In this document: positions 59,340 through 64,000 of the stretch, piece after piece | Position numbering within the stretch: position 1 is the stretch's first letter | Layout of the letters: each line of letters starts with the position of its first letter | Assembly (NCBI GenBank): GCA_050633665.1 | Contig: JBOEGY010000005.1 | Span: forward strand, 124,001 to 188,000 | Reading direction: 5' to 3' | Length of the DNA stretch: 64,000 bases | Origin: JAUIAI01 sp050633665 | GTDB taxonomy: Bacteria > Pseudomonadota > Gammaproteobacteria > Burkholderiales > Burkholderiaceae_E | Position numbers and translations under genes: made by a program | The notes under the pieces: generated by a model | Database searches by the model: none | Seen by the model: only the letters and a program-made list of their open reading frames with translations | What the model was told of the DNA's origin: nothing

Positions 59340-59687
59340 TCAGAGCTCTTTCAGGCTGCCGTTCGGAAGCAGCGTCTGAACCGCTCCTTTCTGAAACTTC
59401 AGCTCAACCGGGGTTGAGCCATCTTTTCCGCCGGCGACTTTGGCTACTTCGACGGAAACATAGGCTTCGCCGACTTTGGTGACTCGTCCGGCCAAACCGC
59501 CACTGGTGACGATCTCATCACCCTTTTTCAGGGCTTCGAGCATGGTTTTGTGCTCTTTGGCCCGTTTCATCTGAGGACGGATCATCAGAAAGTACAAAAC
59601 CACAAACATCAGAATAATCGGCAGGAAGCCGATCAGGCCGCCTCCGGCACCGCCGCCGGATTGCGCATAAGCATTGGAAATCAGCAC
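59340..59687 (-). CDS. yajC: Preprotein translocase subunit YajC
   Basis: A 115-residue protein with a single membrane helix (about 18-40, FLPIILMFVVLYFLMIRPQMKRAKEH) and a small cytoplasmic domain (MLEALKKGDEIVTSGGLAGRVTKV). It associates with SecDF in the holo-translocon. It lies between tgt, 138 bp away, and secD. It belongs to the typical queA-tgt-yajC-secD-secF arrangement. Confidence 0.96.
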   Translation of the reverse strand: MLISNAYAQSGGGAGGGLIGFLPIILMFVVLYFLMIRPQMKRAKEHKTMLEALKKGDEIVTSGGLAGRVTKVGEAYVSVEVAKVAGGKDGSTPVELKFQKGAVQTLLPNGSLKEL

Positions 59688-59825
59688 GTTAACCCTCCTT
59701 GTTAGCCGGCAAGTATAGCCCGCGCTGGCGGTCTGTCGGGCTCGCAGGCGCTTACCGGCGCCGCTTGTGTCGCGTCAAGGCCCCGCCGGTCATGATTCGA
59801 TCGCTGGCAGCCACGGTTTTTTGGT

Positions 59826-60956
59826 TCAGTCGATGCCGCTGGCCCGGCTACGGGCGAATTCCGCCTGGAACTGCGCGAAACGGCCGGCGGTGATTGCCGC
59901 CCGCATGTCGGCCATCAGGCGCAGATAGAAGCGCAGGTTGTGAATCGTCGCCAGACGGGCGCCCAGAATCTCGTTAACCTTTTGCAGATGATGGATATAG
60001 GCCCGTGAGAAGTGTTCACAGGCATGGCAGTCACAGTCCGGGTCAATTGGGCGCAAATCGTCTTTGTAACGGGCGTTGCGCAGCTTCAGGTCGCCTCTGG
60101 AGGTAAAAAGCCAGCCATTGCGGGCATTGCGGGTCGGCATGACGCAATCGAACATATCAATGCCGTTGGCCACACCATCGACCAGGTCTTCGGGTGTACC
60201 GACGCCCATCAGATAACGTGGCGCGTGCGCCGGCAATCGGTGGCCCAGGTGTTTCAGGATGCGCAGCATGTCTTCTTTGGGTTCGCCCACCGACAGGCCG
60301 CCAATTGCATAACCGTGAAAACCGATATCAACCAGCCCGGCCAGGGATTCGTCACGCAAGTCTTCAAACATGCCGCCCTGCACAATGCCGAACAGCGAGT
60401 TCGGGTTGTGATGACCTTCAAACGCGTCAAGAGACCGTTTTGCCCAGCGCAGACTCATTTGCATCGATCTTGCCGCCTCGTCCTTGGTGGCCGGGCGTCC
60501 GTCGATCTCAAAAGGTGTGCATTCGTCCAGCACCATTGCGATGTCGCTGTTCAGCACACGCTGGATGTTCATTGATTCTTCTGGCGTCAGGAACAGGCGT
60601 TCGCCGTTGACCGGCGAGGCAAAACGCACGCCTTCCTCGGTGATTTTCCGCATCGCGCCCAGACTGAACACCTGAAACCCGCCGGAATCTGTCAGGATCG
60701 GGCCAGTCCATTGGTTGAACTGATGCAGTCCGCCGAATTTTTCGATAACCGACAAACCCGGGCGTAGCCACAGGTGGAAGGTATTGCCCAGAATAATTCG
60801 GGATTCAATCTCCAGCAGCTCGCGTGGCGACATCGCCTTGACTGCGCCATAGGTGCCTACCGGCATGAAAATCGGCGTTTCGATTTCACCGTGGGCGGTC
60901 TTGATCCGGCCGGTGCGGGCCATGCCGTCAGCGGCCAGTTGGGTAAATTCAAGCAT
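59826..60956 (-). CDS. tgt: tRNA-guanine transglycosylase
   Basis: A 376-residue enzyme that exchanges guanine-34 for preQ1 in queuosine tRNAs. Markers are TPIFMPVGTYGAVKAMSPRELLE, DSGGFQVFSLG (substrate-base Asp), GLSVGEPKEDML and the Zn site CDCHACEHFSRAYIHH. The ATG at 60956 overlaps the end of queA by eight bases and gives the usual N-terminus MLEFTQLA; the frame reaches 60998, but that start would lie further inside queA. It works directly before QueA in the pathway. Confidence 0.96.
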   Translation of the reverse strand: MLEFTQLAADGMARTGRIKTAHGEIETPIFMPVGTYGAVKAMSPRELLEIESRIILGNTFHLWLRPGLSVIEKFGGLHQFNQWTGPILTDSGGFQVFSLGAMRKITEEGVRFASPVNGERLFLTPEESMNIQRVLNSDIAMVLDECTPFEIDGRPATKDEAARSMQMSLRWAKRSLDAFEGHHNPNSLFGIVQGGMFEDLRDESLAGLVDIGFHGYAIGGLSVGEPKEDMLRILKHLGHRLPAHAPRYLMGVGTPEDLVDGVANGIDMFDCVMPTRNARNGWLFTSRGDLKLRNARYKDDLRPIDPDCDCHACEHFSRAYIHHLQKVNEILGARLATIHNLRFYLRLMADMRAAITAGRFAQFQAEFARSRASGID

Positions 60957-62034
60957 GGGAGCCGGGTTTGACAGGGTTGGCAGGGGTGTCGGGTTCAATC
61001 AACATGGCGTCACCGTAACTGAAGAATCGGTAGCGGCGCTCGATGGCGTGAGCATAAGCCTGCCGGATTGCCGGCAATCCGGCCATTGAGGCGACCAGCA
61101 TCAGCAGGGTTGACCGGGGCAGATGGAAATTCGTCACCAGCGCATCGACCACTTGAAAGCGGTAGCCGGGCGTAATGAACAAACGAGTCTCGGCATTGCC
61201 CGGGTTGATGCCGCGCCCGGCCAGTCCGTCGGCGGCGCTCTCAAGACTCCGTAAAGAAGTGGTGCCGACCGCCACCACCCGCCCGCCCCGGGCTCGGGTG
61301 CGCCGGACTGCAGCAACGGTTTCGGGCGGTATCCAGAAGCGCTCGGCATGCATCCGGTGTTCGGCGATCTGCTCGACTCTTACCGGCGCAAAAGTGCCAG
61401 CGCCCACGTGCAACGTGACCGATGCTTGTTCAATCCCGCGGGCTTCCAGGGTCTGGAGCAAGGCGTCATCAAAGTGCAAACCGGCAGTCGGCGCTGCGAC
61501 CGAGCCGGCGTTCCGGGCATAAACCGTTTGATAGCGGGCATCGTCTTCAGTCCCGGCTGCCCGTTCAATATAAGGGGGCAGCGGCAACCGGCCGGCTGCC
61601 TGAATCACTTGTTCGGCTTCCTGTTCGAATCTGATTTCAAAGAACATGTCCTGGCGACCGCCAACTTCAAGGCGCTGCCCGCTGTCCAGTTCAATGATGG
61701 TGCCCGGGCGCGGGCTTTTGCTGGCTTTGATCAGGGCCAGAGCCCGGTGGGCGTCCAGCAGGCGCTCGACCATGACTTCGACCTGTCCGCCGGTTTCCTT
61801 GCGGCCCAGCAGACGCGCCGCGATCACCTTGCTGTCATTGACAACCAGCAGGTCGCCGGCGCGTAGCAGCTCGGGCAGGTCGGTAAAAGAGCGGTCCGCG
61901 AGGAGGGCGCCAGCCTCGGGGCGGGCCCCGGTCGGGTACCGCAGATGTAGCAGGCGTGAATCGGTTCGCCGGTCCAGTGGTTGCTGCGCGATGAGATCAG
62001 CGGGCAGCTCGTAATCGAAGTCTGACAAGTGCAT
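60949..62034 (-). CDS. queA: S-adenosylmethionine:tRNA ribosyltransferase-isomerase
   Basis: A 361-residue enzyme that converts preQ1 in tRNA to epoxyqueuosine using SAM. Markers are MHLSDFDYELPADLIAQQP at the start, LLVVNDSKVIAARLLG, GSVAAPTAGLHFDDALLQTLEARG, and RSTLLMLVASMAG near the C-terminus. It is the first gene of queA-tgt-yajC-secD-secF. Its start (62034) is divergent from the aldolase gene, with an 80-bp gap in between for both promoters. Confidence 0.96.
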   Translation of the reverse strand: MHLSDFDYELPADLIAQQPLDRRTDSRLLHLRYPTGARPEAGALLADRSFTDLPELLRAGDLLVVNDSKVIAARLLGRKETGGQVEVMVERLLDAHRALALIKASKSPRPGTIIELDSGQRLEVGGRQDMFFEIRFEQEAEQVIQAAGRLPLPPYIERAAGTEDDARYQTVYARNAGSVAAPTAGLHFDDALLQTLEARGIEQASVTLHVGAGTFAPVRVEQIAEHRMHAERFWIPPETVAAVRRTRARGGRVVAVGTTSLRSLESAADGLAGRGINPGNAETRLFITPGYRFQVVDALVTNFHLPRSTLLMLVASMAGLPAIRQAYAHAIERRYRFFSYGDAMLIEPDTPANPVKPGSHA

Positions 62035-62113
62035 GGGGCGCGATTGTAGTGCCTGCAGGCTGCGCTGCTACGATGAGGCCGGTAAAAACACAGCGAAAAC
62101 TCGGGGAATACCT

Positions 62114-62899
62114 ATGAACAGACCCAGTCAAGGCGGCTTGCCGTCGGTGCAGGCTGACCAGGTCAGTGCCGCTGAATGGCAGGCGCGGGTTGATCTGGCC
62201 GCTTGTTACCGGCTGGTTGCCCATTTCGGGATGACAGATCTCATTTATACCCACATTACCTTGCGGGTGCCCGACCAGCCCGATCAGTTCCTGATCAACC
62301 CGTTTGGCTCTCTGTTTGATGAGGTCTGTGCGTCCTCGCTGGTCAAGATTGATTTCGAGGGTCAGGTGCTGGCACCGGCCGGGGCGAAAATCAACCCGGC
62401 CGGGTTTGTCGTGCACAGCGCGATCCACCGGGAGCGGGAGGATGCGCATTGCGTCCTCCATACTCATACCGAGGCTGGGATGGCCGTCGCTGCTTACCGG
62501 CGCGGCCTGCTGCCACTCAATCAGAAAGGCCTGATGTTTCATAATCGGCTGGCTTTTCATGAATACGAGGGTCTGGCGTTTGATCTGGCTGAGCGGGAGC
62601 GGCTGGTCAAGGATCTGGGGCCTCATCAGGCGATGTTGCTCCGCAATCACGGTCTGCTGACGGTGGGCGATGACTGTGCCGATGCGTTTTCCGCCATTTA
62701 CTCGCTTGAAGTGGCTTGCCGGGTGCAGGTCGCCACGCTGGCAATGACCGATTCCCTGGAGGAGCTTCACCTGCCCGACGAGGCGCTGTGTGAGCGGACC
62801 GCCCGGCAGTTTGAAACCTATCCGGATCCGCCGCGTAACCGGGAGTGGCCACATTTGCTGCGGCTGCTCGATCGGGTAAACCCGGGGTACGAGGGCTGA
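62114..62899 (+). CDS. Class II aldolase/adducin family protein
   Basis: A 261-residue protein of the fuculose-phosphate aldolase/adducin fold. The Zn histidines are visible in VVHSAIHRERED, VLHTHTEAGMAVAA and LLRNHGLLTVGD. The longer frame to 62033 overlaps queA and is rejected; ATG 62114 has GGGGA seven bases before it. Some relatives are true sugar-phosphate aldolases, others decarboxylases or of unknown activity. It is a single gene upstream of tRNA-Leu. Confidence 0.9.
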   Translation: MNRPSQGGLPSVQADQVSAAEWQARVDLAACYRLVAHFGMTDLIYTHITLRVPDQPDQFLINPFGSLFDEVCASSLVKIDFEGQVLAPAGAKINPAGFVVHSAIHREREDAHCVLHTHTEAGMAVAAYRRGLLPLNQKGLMFHNRLAFHEYEGLAFDLAERERLVKDLGPHQAMLLRNHGLLTVGDDCADAFSAIYSLEVACRVQVATLAMTDSLEELHLPDEALCERTARQFETYPDPPRNREWPHLLRLLDRVNPGYEG

Positions 62900-62971
62900 G
62901 TAGGCCGAAATCGGGTCGATTTGCTTCCTTGCCCGGTATTGCCGATAATCCCTGTCTTGCCTCACCCCGTT

Positions 62972-63058
62972 GCCGGAGTGGTGGAACTGGTAGACGCGCC
63001 GGATTCAAAATCCGGTCCTGGAAACAGGGTGCGAGTTCGATTCTCGCCTCCGGCACCA
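62972..63058 (+). tRNA. tRNA-Leu (anticodon CAA)
   Basis: An 87-base type II tRNA with a long variable arm. The acceptor stem is GCCGGAG/CTCCGGC, followed by discriminator A and an encoded CCA. The D-arm reads GTGGAACTGGTAGAC. The anticodon stem CCGGA/TCCGG encloses the loop TTCAAAA, giving anticodon CAA. The T-arm is GCGAGTTCGATTCTCGC. This pattern is tRNA-Leu reading UUG codons. Confidence 0.95.
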
Positions 63059-63079
63059 AATTTTTCAGCTTTTTGATTC

Positions 63080-63132
63080 AGCCCGCGGTTCTGCTCATCA
63101 ACACCCGATGAGGCTGCGGGCTTTGTCATTTT
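63080..63132 (+). terminator. Terminator downstream of tRNA-Leu
   Basis: A compound hairpin: outer stem AGCCCGC/GCGGGCT (63080-63086 and 63116-63122), inner stem CTCATC/GATGAG (63094-63099 and 63107-63112), followed by TTGTCATTTTT. It sits 22 bp after the tRNA and should end its transcript. An upstream ATG (63108) for the next gene lies within it and is therefore unlikely to be used. Confidence 0.65.
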
Positions 63133-63158
63133 TGGCGCGTTGCAGGAGCAATCACGGC

Positions 63159-63533
63159 ATGGCTTACAAACGGATGGCTGTTGAGATCGGCATGGGCACT
63201 GACTTGCATGGTCAGAACTACACCAAGGCAGCCGAGCGGGCGTTGCGTGATGCGCTGTGGCACAACTCGCTGGCGGTTGCGCCCGCATTCGGTTTTGACC
63301 GTGACAGCATGATGGTTGAAGTGACGGTTGCTGTTGCGCAACCTGAACAGGTTGACACGGCAATCGTTCAGAAAGTGCTGCCTTATGGGCGGTCCAACAT
63401 TTCGGTGGTTCAGGGGGGGCTGGATGTGCCGCATCCGGTTTCCGGAGACAACACCGTAATTGCCAATGTGATTGCGGCGGTTTATCTGGATTTCCCCGAG
63501 GCCTGTCTTGCTGAGGCCGGAGTCAAATCATGA
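63159..63533 (+). CDS. Lin0512-family protein, copy 1
   Basis: A 124-residue protein of the Lin0512 family of unknown function. The signature MGTDLHGQNYTKAAERALRDALWHNSL is near the N-terminus, followed by MMVEVTVAVAQPEQVD and PYGRSNISVVQGG. No signal peptide or membrane helix. The ATG at 63159 follows an AGGAG site by ten to eleven bases; an upstream ATG lies in the tRNA terminator. Its end overlaps the second copy by four bases (ATGA), so the two are co-translated and may form a heterodimer. Confidence 0.85.
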   Translation: MAYKRMAVEIGMGTDLHGQNYTKAAERALRDALWHNSLAVAPAFGFDRDSMMVEVTVAVAQPEQVDTAIVQKVLPYGRSNISVVQGGLDVPHPVSGDNTVIANVIAAVYLDFPEACLAEAGVKS

Positions 63534-63895
63534 AGCGCGCCCGAATCATTCTGGAGATGGGGACCGGCAATGACTTGCACGGCAGCGACTACACCAAGGC
63601 GGCACTGCGGGCGGTACAGGATGCGCTGCATCATAGTTCCCTGTCTCTGTTCAAGAGCCTGAATCTGAGTGGCAACGATATGAAAATCGATCTGACGATT
63701 GGCGTTCAGGAGCCCGCCAAGGTGGATCTCGACAAGGTGGCCGGGTCGCTACCGTTTGGCACGGTTAAGCCGGTCGCCCGGCTTGGTGGCGCCAATCTGC
63801 CCGCCGACGGGCCTCATGACCAGATTGTGGTGGCGACTGCGGCCATCGAAGTCTGGTTCGATATTCCGGACGCGCTGGTACAGTCGGCAGACTGA
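63530..63895 (+). CDS. Lin0512-family protein, copy 2
   Basis: A 121-residue paralogue of the preceding protein, sharing the MGTGNDLHGSDYTKAALRAVQDALHHSSL signature and the following strand pattern (MKIDLTIGVQEPAKVDLDKV, LPFGTVKPVARLGG). The two proteins are clearly related but diverged, suggesting distinct subunits of one complex. No biochemical role is established for the family. It overlaps copy 1 by four bases and ends seven bases before the convergent transporter fragment. Confidence 0.85.
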   Translation: MKRARIILEMGTGNDLHGSDYTKAALRAVQDALHHSSLSLFKSLNLSGNDMKIDLTIGVQEPAKVDLDKVAGSLPFGTVKPVARLGGANLPADGPHDQIVVATAAIEVWFDIPDALVQSAD

Positions 63896-63901
63896 CCGTC
63901 G

Positions 63902-64000
63902 TCAGCGGCGCTGAACCAGCCAGATGCCACCAATTACCAGACTCAGGCCTGCGGCATGGAAGCCGTAGAAACTTTCGCCCAGAAATGCCACGCCCATTGC
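63902..64000 (-). CDS. C-terminal end of an EamA/DMT-type transporter (partial)
   Basis: The minus strand from the window edge reads through 32 codons to a TGA at 63902-63904. The sequence MGVAFLGESFYGFHAAG... LVIGGIWLVQRR has the typical end of an EamA repeat: a LGE motif followed by one membrane helix and a short basic tail. It therefore looks like the last helix of a DMT-family transporter whose start lies outside the window. It converges with the Lin0512 pair. Confidence 0.65.
   Translation of the reverse strand, partial: AMGVAFLGESFYGFHAAGLSLVIGGIWLVQRR

Noticed and set aside
62962..63363. Minus-strand open frame across tRNA-Leu with GENRTRT-like sequence
   Set aside because: It is antisense to a clear tRNA gene and to a Lin0512 gene; such frames over tRNA-Leu are a common annotation artefact.
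1..64000. CRISPR arrays, insertion sequences and prophage
   Set aside because: No regular repeat-spacer array, transposase, integrase or phage structural gene was seen on either strand.

Overview
The window looks like chromosome of a free-living, GC-rich gammaproteobacterium. The evidence is the classic queA-tgt-yajC-secD-secF block, the nudix-mnmA...purB neighbourhood, a QseB/PmrA-type two-component system next to an HtrA protease, a three-gene pntAa-pntAb-pntB transhydrogenase, and many TRAP and ABC uptake systems. I see no phage, insertion sequence, CRISPR array or plasmid gene. Coding density is high and most intergenic gaps are under 250 bp.

Layout. 1-3.7 kb: remains of a phosphonate (C-P lyase) locus: phnM and a DUF1045 2H-phosphoesterase gene survive, but the phnL between them is a decayed pseudogene. 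3.7-7.6 kb: an SMP-30/gluconolactonase-like gene divergent from a complete TRAP transporter. 8.2-22.7 kb: one long minus-strand nitrogen-scavenging operon of 13 tightly coupled genes. It encodes a BMP-type ABC importer, a formamidase, two isochorismatase-fold (biuret hydrolase-like) enzymes, a cupin, an AtzF-type allophanate hydrolase and a Dpp/Opp-type ABC importer. A divergent LysR regulator has a perfect operator palindrome in the gap. 23.9-28.1 kb: an orphan receiver protein, then a response regulator, sensor kinase and HtrA protease. PmrA-type direct-repeat boxes lie upstream of both the regulator and the protease.

28.5-39.6 kb: mixed genes: a Cys/Met PLP enzyme, two tandem paralogous secreted proteins of unknown family, a GGDEF protein with a broken active site, a fasciclin protein, a NERD-helicase, a GlcG-like protein, an amidase, gluconokinase, an acetyltransferase and a DMT transporter. 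39.6-42.6 kb: proton-translocating transhydrogenase. 42.8-51.7 kb: nudix-mnmA, an RND efflux pair, a glutamate-synthase-like FMN protein and purB. 51.7-54.1 kb: marR, cytochrome b561 and two yceI genes, with a palindromic operator in front and a strong hairpin behind. 54.2-56.3 kb: a DUF2959 lipoprotein, a ChrR-like double cupin and a small secreted protein. 56.3-62.0 kb: Sec translocon accessory genes and queuosine genes. 62.1-64 kb: a class II aldolase, tRNA-Leu(CAA), two tandem Lin0512-family genes and the tail of an EamA transporter.

The most coherent system is the 8.2-23.7 kb operon. It predicts import of small amides or ureides, conversion of formamide to formate and ammonia, and conversion of biuret (possibly triuret) through allophanate to ammonia and CO2. 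No urease or urea carboxylase is visible in the window.
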